From UBA4292 sp964648695 (lineage in GTDB: Bacteria > Bacillota > Clostridia > Lachnospirales > Lachnospiraceae), in contig CAZYLH010000001.1 of assembly GCA_964648695.1 (NCBI GenBank), positions 18,383-82,382 of the forward strand: a DNA stretch of 64,000 bases, given 5' to 3'. The position numbers and the translations under genes were made by a program. The number at the start of each line of letters is the position of its first letter. Position 1 is the stretch's first letter. Below are positions 14,197-22,485 of this stretch, piece by piece. The notes beneath the pieces are model-generated. The model was given only the letters and a program-made list of their open reading frames with translations. It had not been told where the DNA came from and did not search any database.

Positions 14197-15969
14197 CTAC
14201 ATTCTATCCGGTGCCTCAAAGCCTAGGATGTCGATGGCACACAAAAGCACGTCCTTAACCATTGAGATGAGGCGGATATAGCCATACATCTTTTCCCTAT
14301 CCGGCTCTGAAAGGATTTTGGTTTCATTGTAAAAGCCGTTAAAGGCATTTGCAAGCTCATATACATACCCGCAGATTTTGTGAGGGGCGTCCTCTGTATA
14401 TGCCTGATCCATGGATTCTGAAAATCTGCTTAAGGCCAGACAAAGATTCTTTTCAGCCGCGCTTGTAGGGGCGCTTATCATGCGTTCATCTGACATTACA
14501 TTATTTGCCTCTAAAAATCTGGCGAGAATGGTCTTAATTCTTACAATGTTGTAAAGAATATAAGGTCCTGTATTTCCGTCAAAGGATGAAAATCGGTCTA
14601 GATCAAAGACATAATCCTTTGACGCCTGATTGCTAAGATCCCCGTATTTTAGGGCCGCCAGTCCGATGATGCGACATGTCTTTTCTCTGTCATCAGCGTC
14701 ACTCATATGAGTGCTCTCAAGGCTCTTTTCATAGATCGCCCTGTTGATATCCTCTATAAGCTGCTCTAAGCGCATCACACCGCCCTCACGGGTCTTAAAG
14801 GGCTTTCCGTCCTTGCCATTCATCGTTCCAAAGCCCAAAAAGGACAGCTCAGTTTCATCCCTTACTATCCCACTCTTTCTGGCGGCGCGGAAAACCTGTG
14901 TAAAGTGCATCTCCTGGCGCTTGTCAACCACATATAGCACTCTGTCCGGAGAAAACAACTTTTCACGCTCCACAAGCGTCGCAAGATCCGTTGTCGGATA
15001 AAGAGCGGCACCGTCGGACTTTACAAGAATGCAGGGAGGTATCTCCTTTGTGTCCGTCTCTTCTTTTACATCCATGACCAGCGCGCCCTGACTTTCATAC
15101 GCAAGCCCCCTCTCCTTCATATCCTGTATCATGGCAGGAATATAGGGGTGCGCATCGCTCTCCTTTTTCCACACGTCAAAGGTCACATTTAGCTTTTCGT
15201 AATTCCTTTTTAAGTCGGAAACGGAGACATTTAAGATATGCTGCCACAGCGCCCGATAGCCCGGGTGATTGTTTTGAAGCATGAATGTCGCGTTGTGCGC
15301 ACGCAAAGCAAACGCCTCGTCGACTTTAGATCTAGCGCTGGCTGTGGGATAGATTTCCTCCAGCTCGCTTATAATAAAGGGCGGATTTTCAGGATATGGA
15401 CCGGTATAAGAATCATCAAAATAAGGAAGCTCCGGCTGACGATCCTTAACCTCCTCGATGATCAGGCCCATCTGAAGCCCCCAGTCACCCAAATGCACAT
15501 CGCCAATTACTGTGTTTCCATAAAAGCGGTTTAAGCGCTTTAAGCTCTCTCCGATGATGGCTGAGCGAAGATGCCCTACATGTAGGGGCTTAGCTACATT
15601 TGGCCCGCCGTAGTCAATTACAAGCATCTTGGGTGTTTCCTCTTTGTTACACCCATATGTCTCACTATTGTACATCTCAGTGAGATAGTCTGCAAGAAAT
15701 TCCCCTGAAATGCGGATGTTGATAAAACCCGGCTTTACAGCCTGAACACTCTCAAATGCCTTATTTCCTGAGAGCACCTCCACAACCTCCTCAGCGATGG
15801 CTATAGGCGCTTTTTTATAGAGCTTAGCGCCCGATAAACTTCCATTGCACTGAAACTCACATAGATCAGGCCGATTTGAGTGAGTACATCCTCCAAGAGC
15901 CGGCTCATAACCCTTAGCTTTAAATCCCTCGCTTACAATACCGGAGATAATATCTAGCAGCTTTTCCAT
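14197..15969 (-). CDS. argS: Arginyl-tRNA synthetase
   Basis: Class I synthetase charging tRNA-Arg. The 590 residues include the HIGH motif as H-V-G-H in G-G-P-N-V-A-K-P-L-H-V-G-H-L-R, the N-terminal Add1 domain, and a C-terminal DALR anticodon-binding domain with A-L-K-Y-G-D and N-G-F-Y. Length fits the usual 550-600. It ends right at the shared terminator with aroF. No T-box leader is visible in the 180 bp upstream, where I only see a small GCTCTTT/AAGAGC hairpin near 15997-16024. Confidence 0.96.
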   Translation of the reverse strand: MEKLLDIISGIVSEGFKAKGYEPALGGCTHSNRPDLCEFQCNGSLSGAKLYKKAPIAIAEEVVEVLSGNKAFESVQAVKPGFINIRISGEFLADYLTEMYNSETYGCNKEETPKMLVIDYGGPNVAKPLHVGHLRSAIIGESLKRLNRFYGNTVIGDVHLGDWGLQMGLIIEEVKDRQPELPYFDDSYTGPYPENPPFIISELEEIYPTASARSKVDEAFALRAHNATFMLQNNHPGYRALWQHILNVSVSDLKRNYEKLNVTFDVWKKESDAHPYIPAMIQDMKERGLAYESQGALVMDVKEETDTKEIPPCILVKSDGAALYPTTDLATLVEREKLFSPDRVLYVVDKRQEMHFTQVFRAARKSGIVRDETELSFLGFGTMNGKDGKPFKTREGGVMRLEQLIEDINRAIYEKSLESTHMSDADDREKTCRIIGLAALKYGDLSNQASKDYVFDLDRFSSFDGNTGPYILYNIVRIKTILARFLEANNVMSDERMISAPTSAAEKNLCLALSRFSESMDQAYTEDAPHKICGYVYELANAFNGFYNETKILSEPDREKMYGYIRLISMVKDVLLCAIDILGFEAPDRM

Positions 15970-16153
15970 AAATATACCTCTTCTTTTGGAAAATTCTTTT
16001 ATAAAGAGCTCTTTTTTAAAGAGCCATAACTTAACGCAAAACCCTAAAGTATCCTACCTGATTGGCATCATTGTCCAGGTTTTGAGTTCTCATATACATG
16101 CAGAATAAAAACAAGGCTACTATAATAAAATTATTGAGATTTGTCAAAGAAAT

Positions 16154-16462
16154 TCATGCTCCCTCTCGATCCTGTTTTAAATCTCCAATGTACAAAGTCT
16201 TTCCAAGCGGTGCCAAAACTTTCAAAATCGTACTCAAATTCGGTGTCGTGCTTCCATTCTCTATCCTGGCAATCACCGGTTGTTTCACTCCGCTCAGTTC
16301 TTCCAACTCCCTCTGGGAAATCCCCCTCTCCTTCCTGGCCTTAGTCAACTCCCCTATCAAAGCCACTCTAAGGTCACTCTCTGCAATTTCATCTCGTGTA
16401 AACATTTCCTTTCGCACATCATCCCAAGTTGTCCACCTAGCACCATTTAGTTCAGCACTCAT
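16154..16462 (-). CDS. HigA-type XRE-family antitoxin
   Basis: A 102-residue protein with a Cro/C1 helix-turn-helix at about 45-95 (R-G-I-S-Q-R-E-L-E-E-L-S-G-V-K-Q-P-V-I-A-R-I-E-N-G). Its start overlaps the toxin stop by one base (TAATG), showing translational coupling. In this family the antitoxin binds the toxin and the complex represses the shared promoter; the 21-bp repeats upstream of the toxin are the likely target. Toxin-first order is typical of higBA. Confidence 0.9.
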   Translation of the reverse strand: MSAELNGARWTTWDDVRKEMFTRDEIAESDLRVALIGELTKARKERGISQRELEELSGVKQPVIARIENGSTTPNLSTILKVLAPLGKTLYIGDLKQDREGA

Positions 16463-16821
16463 TATAGACCACTCCTTTCCTTAAAATCAGCTAACTCTCG
16501 TTTGGCTTTCTCAATCTCTCTGGCAGGTGTTTTTTGCGTCTGTTTCATAAACTGGTGAAGTAACACATACCGACCACCTACCACACCAGCGAACAATATC
16601 CTGTCTCTAATCGGGCGCAGCTCCCATATTTCACCGTCTAAATGCTTAACATAGTTCTCACTCAGTTCCGCCACGCCATATACGCTTAGTGCTTGTATAT
16701 AATCATTTATCTTGTTCAGTTTAATCCGGCTGTCCTTACTCTTTCCTTTTTTTAGTTCCTGCATATATTCCAGCACGGGTTTGCGCCCGTTGCTGTCCTC
16801 ATAAAAAATAATCTCGTGCAA
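16462..16821 (-). CDS. HigB-type toxin (RelE/Gp49-like mRNA interferase)
   Basis: A ribosome-associated mRNA endonuclease family member, about 119 residues, with E-x-R-P-I-R-D-R-I-L-F-A and Y-V-L-L-H-Q-F-M-K-Q-T-Q-K-T-P, the C-terminal signature of phage Gp49-like toxins. The frame reaches an ATG at 16848, but that ATG lies inside the -10 box TATTAT and cannot be on the main transcript. The TTG at 16821 is preceded by AGGGGGG eight bases away and gives the usual family start, M-H-E-I-I-F-Y-E-D. A non-ATG start may keep toxin output low. The pair is inserted between argS and glgA. Confidence 0.85.
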   Translation of the reverse strand: MHEIIFYEDSNGRKPVLEYMQELKKGKSKDSRIKLNKINDYIQALSVYGVAELSENYVKHLDGEIWELRPIRDRILFAGVVGGRYVLLHQFMKQTQKTPAREIEKAKRELADFKERSGL

Positions 16822-16846
16822 GTTTAAATCCCCCCTGTCCTCCTTC

Positions 16847-16894
16847 ATAATACATAAAAGTTATCATTTCGTCAATACATAAAAGTTATCATTT
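16847..16894 (-). promoter_or_regulatory. higBA promoter with tandem 21-bp operator repeats
   Basis: Minus-strand TTGACG (16870-16875), 17-bp spacer, TATTAT (16847-16852). Two perfect 21-bp direct repeats occupy 16849-16869 and 16874-16894, spaced 25 bp centre to centre. One fills the promoter spacer and the other lies just upstream of the -35 box. Such repeats suit cooperative binding by the HigA complex. Confidence 0.75.
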
Positions 16895-16947
16895 TATAAT
16901 ACCACTACCCCACTATGTAGATCCTTAATTAAGACACTCCGCCTGTC

Positions 16948-16980
16948 AAAAAAGAGAGCAGATAACTCTCTGCTCCCTCT
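16948..16980 (-). terminator. Terminator after glgA
   Basis: Stem GAGCAGA (16956-16962) and TCTGCTC (16969-16975), followed on the minus strand by TCTTTTTTG. It lies about 60 bp past the glgA stop. Confidence 0.8.
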
Positions 16981-17033
16981 TAGGATTTTAGGTGTAATTG
17001 ATTTCTCAGTTGTAATTTCCCAAGGCATATGCC

Positions 17034-18551
17034 TTACTTCTTGGATTTCTTGGGTTTCTCAGCCTTAGCCGACTTTTTTGCAGCCTCCTGCTCTGTACGC
17101 GCTTCCTTAACCAGCTCGGCATACATATCCTCGTATTTTCTTGCAGATGCATTCCAGGAGAAGTCCTGCCTCATGGCTCTTTCTACCATCTCCTGCCAGC
17201 GTGAGCGGAAGCGATAATAGACGCTCTTTGCATACTCAATGATGGAAAACATCTCATGAGCGTTAAAATTGGCAAACGAGAAACCTGTACCCGTATTCTC
17301 AATCTCGTTGTAAGCCTCCACCGTATCATTAAGCCCTCCGGTCTCCCTGACAATGGGAAGGGTTCCGTAACGCAGGCTCATAAGCTGGCTTAATCCGCAC
17401 GGCTCAAAGAGTGAGGGCATTAGGAAGGCGTCACAGGAAGCATAGATCCTGTGTGAGAGCTCCTCGGAGTAATAGATATTGGCAGACACGTTTTCAGGGT
17501 AGCGCTTAGCGTAATCCCTAAACATCTGCTCATACTGTCCCTCCCCTGTTCCAAGAACCACCAGCTGGACATCTGGCGTACAAATCTCATCCATCATATA
17601 CTGCACAAGGTCAAAGCCCTTTTGCGCTGTAAGGCGTGAGATAATGCCGATCATAAACACGTCCGCATCCTGCCTTAGGCCAAGCTCTGCCTGAAGCGCA
17701 AGCTTATTTTCTACCTTTTTCGTGCGGAAATTATCCACGGTAAAGTTTTGTGCAAGAGCTGTATCCGTCTCGGGGTTATACTCGTCATAGTCGATGCCGT
17801 TTAGTATTCCGCGCAAGCGATTGGACTTGGAGAATATCAGCCCATCAAGGCCCTCGCCGTAAAAAGGAGTCTGGATTTCCTTTGCATAGGTTTCACTTAC
17901 CGTTGTCACAAGATCGGCATATACTATACCGCCCTTTAACAGATTTCCATTGCGATAGCTTTCCAGCTTGTCCGGGGTGAAATAATAGTCGGACAATCCA
18001 GTCATATGCTTAATGGTATCCACATCCCAGGTACCCTGAAATTTCAGGTTGTGGATGGTCATGATGGTCTTAATGCCCATGAAGAACATGTCGCCCTGGA
18101 AGCTGTCATTTAGGTATACCGGAACAAGCCCCGCCTGCCAGTCATGGCAGTGGATAATGTCAGGACGAAAACCTATAAGCGGCAGACAGGAAAGAACCTG
18201 CCTGGAGAAGAATGCAAACTTCTCAATGTCCTCATACATATTGTGATATGGCCATGGTCCGCCAAAGTAAAACTCACTGTCAAGGAAATAGAAATGAACG
18301 CCCTCATACATCATTTCCAGCACGCCGACATACTGATTTCTCCAGCAGAAATCTGTGTAATAATGGGTTACATAGCGCATCTCGGAACGATATTTCTCCG
18401 GTATGCACAAATATTTGGGCATGATGACGCGAACATCATACTTGCTCTTGTCGATATATTTGGGCAATGACCCAATAACGTCCGCAAGACCTCCGGTTTT
18501 GATAAAGGGCACACATTCAGATGCCACAAAAAGTACGTTTTTCAAAGCCAT
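17034..18551 (-). CDS. glgA: Glycogen synthase (ADP-glucose type)
   Basis: GT5 glycosyltransferase elongating alpha-1,4-glucan. The K-T-G-G-L-A-D-V sugar-nucleotide motif is at about 18-25, and the C-terminal Rossmann half has S-R-L-T-A-Q-K-G and P-S-L-F-E-P-C-G-L-S-Q. At 505 residues it is slightly longer than usual because of a Lys/Ala-rich tail (about 485-505) of low complexity. No other glycogen gene is adjacent; it is apparently monocistronic, with its own promoter and terminator between the HigBA pair and recN. Confidence 0.95.
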   Translation of the reverse strand: MALKNVLFVASECVPFIKTGGLADVIGSLPKYIDKSKYDVRVIMPKYLCIPEKYRSEMRYVTHYYTDFCWRNQYVGVLEMMYEGVHFYFLDSEFYFGGPWPYHNMYEDIEKFAFFSRQVLSCLPLIGFRPDIIHCHDWQAGLVPVYLNDSFQGDMFFMGIKTIMTIHNLKFQGTWDVDTIKHMTGLSDYYFTPDKLESYRNGNLLKGGIVYADLVTTVSETYAKEIQTPFYGEGLDGLIFSKSNRLRGILNGIDYDEYNPETDTALAQNFTVDNFRTKKVENKLALQAELGLRQDADVFMIGIISRLTAQKGFDLVQYMMDEICTPDVQLVVLGTGEGQYEQMFRDYAKRYPENVSANIYYSEELSHRIYASCDAFLMPSLFEPCGLSQLMSLRYGTLPIVRETGGLNDTVEAYNEIENTGTGFSFANFNAHEMFSIIEYAKSVYYRFRSRWQEMVERAMRQDFSWNASARKYEDMYAELVKEARTEQEAAKKSAKAEKPKKSKK

Positions 18552-18621
18552 CCCTCCCTGTCTGTATCAGTTTCTAAATCACATGTGCAAAATCGAGAGT
18601 TTACCCCATCGATCTTTTATA

Positions 18622-18650
18622 AGTATACAGCATTTTGCACAAAATGGAAA
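18622..18650 (-). promoter_or_regulatory. glgA promoter containing a palindrome
   Basis: Minus-strand TTTCCA (18645-18650), 17-bp spacer, TATACT (18622-18627) with an upstream TG. The spacer holds CATTTTGCACAAAATG (18631-18646), seven-base arms around CA. It shares TGCACAAAATG with the two candidate LacI operators near 10.6 kb, so a LacI-family repressor is a possible regulator. Confidence 0.55.
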
Positions 18651-18663
18651 TACCCTTTCTGGA

Positions 18664-20334
18664 TTATTTTCTCTTGGAAGCCCTAAGCTCTCTCGCACTC
18701 TCTAAGGTGTTTTTAGTGATAGTCGCCCCGCCAAGAAGCCTTGCAATCTCAGCCACGCTCTCCTCCTGCCCTAAAGCCTTAATCTCGGTAGATGTCCTTT
18801 CAGAATCAGTATGCTTTTCGATGAGAAAATGTGTGTCCGCCATAGCTACGATCTGTGGAAGATGGCTGATGCAGATAACCTGCCTTACACGGCCAATCTC
18901 CATGAGCTTTTCTGCCACGCAGGAGGCAGTAATCCCGCTTATCCCAGCGTCTACCTCATCAAAAATCAATGTGTCGATCTCGTCAAGTTCCGCTAGCACA
19001 GTTTTAATAGCCAGCATTATCCTCGAAAGCTCTCCCCCGGAGGCGATCCTTAAAAGTGGCTTTGGCGCTTCTCCGGGGTTTGTTGAGATTAAAAACTCCA
19101 CATCGTCCATCCCGTTTGCGCCAGGTTTATCAAGTGGCTTAAAGTGTATCTGAAACACAGCATCCATGAAGCGAAGCTCTGATAAGCCAAGCGTCACCCT
19201 TTTTTCTAAAACGGCGGCGCACTGCTTTCTCTTTTCTGTAAGCAGCTTACAGTCATTTAAAAGCTCATCACTTAAGGCATTAAGCTCTGCATAAAGCCCC
19301 TCCTTTTTCTCCTCATAGCCGGTAAGGGCCTCATGTCTTTCCTTACTCTTTGCAAGATGGTTTAACACATCCTCTACAGTTCTTCCGTATTTTCGCTTCA
19401 TCTCGTGTATCAAATCAAGCCTGCTAGAAACTTCTAGGAGAGTCTCCTCATCAAGCAAAAAGCTCTGCTGATAATCCCTGAGGCTGTTTATAAAATCACC
19501 TAGATTTGCCTCTAAATCAAGCAGTTGGTCTTTTATGGGGGAAAGGTTAGGGTCATAATCTCCTATTCCAAGCATAATCTTTACAGCCCTCTCAAGCTTT
19601 TCAGCTGCCCCGTCAGAAGCCTCATAGCTTACGAGAGAATATATTTCGCCAAGGCTTTCTATGATATTTTTCCCGTTCGATAATTTTTTAAACTCCACCA
19701 TAAGCTCCTCTTCCTCATAAGGGGAGAGATTTGCCTTTTCTATTTCATTAATTTCATACTCAAGAAAACCAAGCTCCCTGATGCGCTCATCCTCATCCAG
19801 ACTCATCGAGTCGTATTCCTTTTTAAGCTTTATATATCTGGAATACTCCTTTGCAATCTTTTCTTTTAAAAGCTTGGTCTCTTTTTTTGAAAATTCATCA
19901 AGTATATCTAAGTGGTGTGATTTTCTCATAAGGGACTGATGCTCATGCTGTCCGTGAATGTCTATAAGAAGCCCCGTAATTTCCTTAAGCTGCGCCAGTG
20001 AGACGGTTTCTCCGTTTATTCGGGATATTGATTTGTTTTCTGATATCTTTCGCGTGATGATAACCTGACCGTCCTCAACGTCAAAGCCCGCCTCCACGAT
20101 TTTTTTTACAGTCTCGTCATTTTCCAGCTGAAAAATAAGCTCAATTAACGCACTGTCCTTTCCGGTACGGATCATGTCCTTGGTGGCTTTCGCGCCCAGT
20201 GCTGTGTTAATTGAGCCTATCAAAATAGATTTTCCGGCGCCAGTTTCACCGGACAAAATATTTAATCCCTTTGTAAAGGAAACATCCGCTTCCTCTATAA
20301 GGGCAAGATTCTTCACATGTAGATTTGTCAGCAT
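18664..20334 (-). CDS. recN: DNA repair protein RecN
   Basis: SMC-like ATPase that acts early at double-strand breaks. The 556 residues show a Walker A G-E-T-G-A-G-K-S near 30, two long coiled-coil stretches (about 155-210 and 280-370), the signature S-G-G-E-L-S-R near 430 and Walker B L-I-F-D-E-V-D-A-G-I. It is the last gene of the long minus-strand operon that begins with the Asp23 gene. In spore formers spoIVB and spo0A usually follow; here glgA does. Confidence 0.96.
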   Translation of the reverse strand: MLTNLHVKNLALIEEADVSFTKGLNILSGETGAGKSILIGSINTALGAKATKDMIRTGKDSALIELIFQLENDETVKKIVEAGFDVEDGQVIITRKISENKSISRINGETVSLAQLKEITGLLIDIHGQHEHQSLMRKSHHLDILDEFSKKETKLLKEKIAKEYSRYIKLKKEYDSMSLDEDERIRELGFLEYEINEIEKANLSPYEEEELMVEFKKLSNGKNIIESLGEIYSLVSYEASDGAAEKLERAVKIMLGIGDYDPNLSPIKDQLLDLEANLGDFINSLRDYQQSFLLDEETLLEVSSRLDLIHEMKRKYGRTVEDVLNHLAKSKERHEALTGYEEKKEGLYAELNALSDELLNDCKLLTEKRKQCAAVLEKRVTLGLSELRFMDAVFQIHFKPLDKPGANGMDDVEFLISTNPGEAPKPLLRIASGGELSRIMLAIKTVLAELDEIDTLIFDEVDAGISGITASCVAEKLMEIGRVRQVICISHLPQIVAMADTHFLIEKHTDSERTSTEIKALGQEESVAEIARLLGGATITKNTLESARELRASKRK

Positions 20335-20350
20335 TCCCTCTCCTTTCTGA

Positions 20351-20797
20351 TCAATCCTTTAAAAGATGGTGTAGCTTTCTTTGAAGTCCTTTTGCAGACT
20401 CCATATCACGGATAGCGCACATGATCGTGTCATCCCCGGCAATACAGCCCACAATTTCTGGAAACTGATATGCATCAAGCGCTGCCGCCACGGCCATCGC
20501 CATTCCGGATACCGTTTTGATGACCAGTATATTCATCGCCACATCAGATTTTATAAAGCCTTCCTTTAACACCCTGTAAAAGCGTTCCGGTACATCCTTA
20601 TACTGGTCATGGACTACATATTTTGAGATGCTTCCCACGGTCTCTTTTCTTATTCCTAGAGTGCGCATATCCCTTGAAACAGTCGCCTGTGTGACCAAAA
20701 AGCCTTCCTGAGACAGACGATCAACAAGCTGCTCCTGGTTTTTTATCACCTCATCATTTATTATCCTTAATATCGCTTCCCGGCGCGCATCATTCAT
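20351..20797 (-). CDS. argR: Arginine repressor ArgR/AhrC
   Basis: A 148-residue hexameric regulator that binds ARG boxes when arginine is present. The N-terminal winged helix has V-T-Q-A-T-V-S-R-D-M-R-T-L-G-I, and the C-terminal oligomerisation and arginine-binding domain ends with G-C-I-A-G-D-D-T-I-M. Length is typical. It lies 16 bp from both recN and nadK, clearly co-transcribed. No ARG box could be recognised by eye in this window. Confidence 0.96.
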   Translation of the reverse strand: MNDARREAILRIINDEVIKNQEQLVDRLSQEGFLVTQATVSRDMRTLGIRKETVGSISKYVVHDQYKDVPERFYRVLKEGFIKSDVAMNILVIKTVSGMAMAVAAALDAYQFPEIVGCIAGDDTIMCAIRDMESAKGLQRKLHHLLKD

Positions 20798-20812
20798 ATT
20801 CTACCTCGCCTG

Positions 20813-21667
20813 TTATAATGTGGACATTTTTTTCTGTAGAACCTTAAAAAAGCTGGTGTGATCAAGGCACAAAAACTTTGTGGTGACGGGGGCTTTTTTA
20901 AGCTTTACAACATCCCCCGGTGAAAGCCTTCTTACTACTGCTCCGTCATAGTTAATAGCGCATCCTGCTGGGAAAGGATGTTGCCTGTCCTTTATCATAA
21001 TCCTGATACTGGCGCTGTCCGGCAAAACAATGCTCCTTGCGTTTAAAGCATGGGCGCATATTGGCGTCATCACCATCATGGACGCGTTTGGAACAATTAA
21101 AGGTCCTCCTGCGGACATGTTATATGCACTGGAGCCTGTCGGTGTGGAAATGATAAGGCCATCGGCAGCATAGCTGCTTAGTAGCTGATCATCGACATAC
21201 ACATCAAAATGGATTACATGGGCATGTCCGTATTTTGTCAGCACTGCGTCATTTAGCGCCACATCGCTAAAAATACATCTCTCGCCCCTGTATATATCTC
21301 CGAGGATCATCATATGCTCTTCTAAAAAGAAATCCCCCGCACAAATCCTCTCCACCGCGTCAGGAATGCTTTTTACACTAAGCTCTGCTAAAAAGCCAAG
21401 CGTGCCCATATTTACACCGATTATAGGAAGCTCAAGCGTGTGAAGATCTCTGGCTGCCTGTATAAGCGTCCCGTCCCCTCCGACAGTGATAACCAGATCA
21501 ATTTTATCCGCCAGCTTTTTAGGATCCGTATAATAATTTTTTTTTGATGATTGCTCCTGCTCACAGATCATGCAAAAAACGCCGTGATCGTTAAAGCGCG
21601 CACAAATCTCTCTGCTTACTGTCAGGTGCTTATCCTTATCTCTGTTTGCTATTACACCTACCCTCAT
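20813..21667 (-). CDS. nadK: NAD kinase
   Basis: Phosphorylates NAD to NADP. The 284-residue protein has the G-G-D-G-T-L motif near 65 and N-x-x-x-L-G-F-L-A-E, followed by the S-T-P-T-G-S-S-A-Y-N segment of the C-terminal domain. It lies between tlyA and argR with 15-25 bp spacings, the usual order in Clostridia. Confidence 0.96.
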   Translation of the reverse strand: MRVGVIANRDKDKHLTVSREICARFNDHGVFCMICEQEQSSKKNYYTDPKKLADKIDLVITVGGDGTLIQAARDLHTLELPIIGVNMGTLGFLAELSVKSIPDAVERICAGDFFLEEHMMILGDIYRGERCIFSDVALNDAVLTKYGHAHVIHFDVYVDDQLLSSYAADGLIISTPTGSSAYNMSAGGPLIVPNASMMVMTPICAHALNARSIVLPDSASIRIMIKDRQHPFPAGCAINYDGAVVRRLSPGDVVKLKKAPVTTKFLCLDHTSFFKVLQKKMSTL

Positions 21668-21690
21668 GCCACCACCCTCTGCTTTAATTT

Positions 21691-22485
21691 TTACAGTGAG
21701 GAAAATGCCTGCTCCACTGTCTGCCAGATATTAAAATCAAAAACTCCTGATACGCCGCCCTTTTGCAAAAAAATCAGGTATTCTATATTGCCCTCAGGCC
21801 CTCTTACGGGAGACCAGGTCAGTCCCCGCACTCCAACTGACATATCAAGGCAGAAATCTCTGATTTTTTTGATGATGCAAATATGCACCTTTTTATCCCT
21901 CACAACACCTTTTTTGCCGATATTCTCACGACCGGCCTCAAACTGTGGCTTTATAAGACAGACGCCAAAAGCCGTATCTTTTACTGATGCTAAAACAGCG
22001 GGCAGAACCTTTGTGATAGATATAAAGGATACGTCCATCGCAAAAAAATCTACCGCACGCTCAAAATCATCCCCCGTAAGATTTCTCGCATTCACACCCT
22101 CCATGTTTATAACCTCTGGGCGCGCTATTAGCGAGTGGTGTAACTGGTCATGTCCAGAATCCACTGAGTATACATAGGCTGCCCCCCGGCTAAGCAGGCA
22201 GTCCGTAAAGCCTCCGGTAGACGCCCCGATATCTGCGCATACCAAACCCTTCACATCCAAATCAAAACAGTCAAGAGCTTTTTCAAGCTTTAATCCTCCC
22301 CTGCTTACAAAGGGGATGTCCTCGCCCGTGATAAAGATCCTAACGTCTTCTTCAAAACTTGCCGAGGGCTTTAAAACCGGCACGCCGTCAACCTCAACAG
22401 CGCCGCTTTCGATTAGACGCTTTGCCCTCTCTCTGGAGGATGTAAATCCCTTTGCCACAAGCAAAAGGTCAATTCGCTGTCTCAT
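21691..22485 (-). CDS. tlyA: TlyA-family rRNA 2'-O-methyltransferase
   Basis: An S4 RNA-binding domain at the N terminus (R-I-D-L-L-L-V-A-K-G-F, E-S-G-A-V-E-V-D-G) joined to an FtsJ-like SAM methyltransferase fold with D-I-G-A-S-T-G-G-F-T-D and D-V-S-F-I-S. Family members methylate cytidines in ribosomal RNA and were earlier called haemolysins. The frame extends to 22551, but GGAGG is spaced for the ATG at 22485 and the start then overlaps the end of dxs by 17 bp, indicating translational coupling. Confidence 0.93.
   Translation of the reverse strand: MRQRIDLLLVAKGFTSSRERAKRLIESGAVEVDGVPVLKPSASFEEDVRIFITGEDIPFVSRGGLKLEKALDCFDLDVKGLVCADIGASTGGFTDCLLSRGAAYVYSVDSGHDQLHHSLIARPEVINMEGVNARNLTGDDFERAVDFFAMDVSFISITKVLPAVLASVKDTAFGVCLIKPQFEAGRENIGKKGVVRDKKVHICIIKKIRDFCLDMSVGVRGLTWSPVRGPEGNIEYLIFLQKGGVSGVFDFNIWQTVEQAFSSL

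Noticed and set aside
15970..16153. T-box leader upstream of argS
   Set aside because: No AGGGTGG-type T-box motif on the coding strand; only a small hairpin is present.
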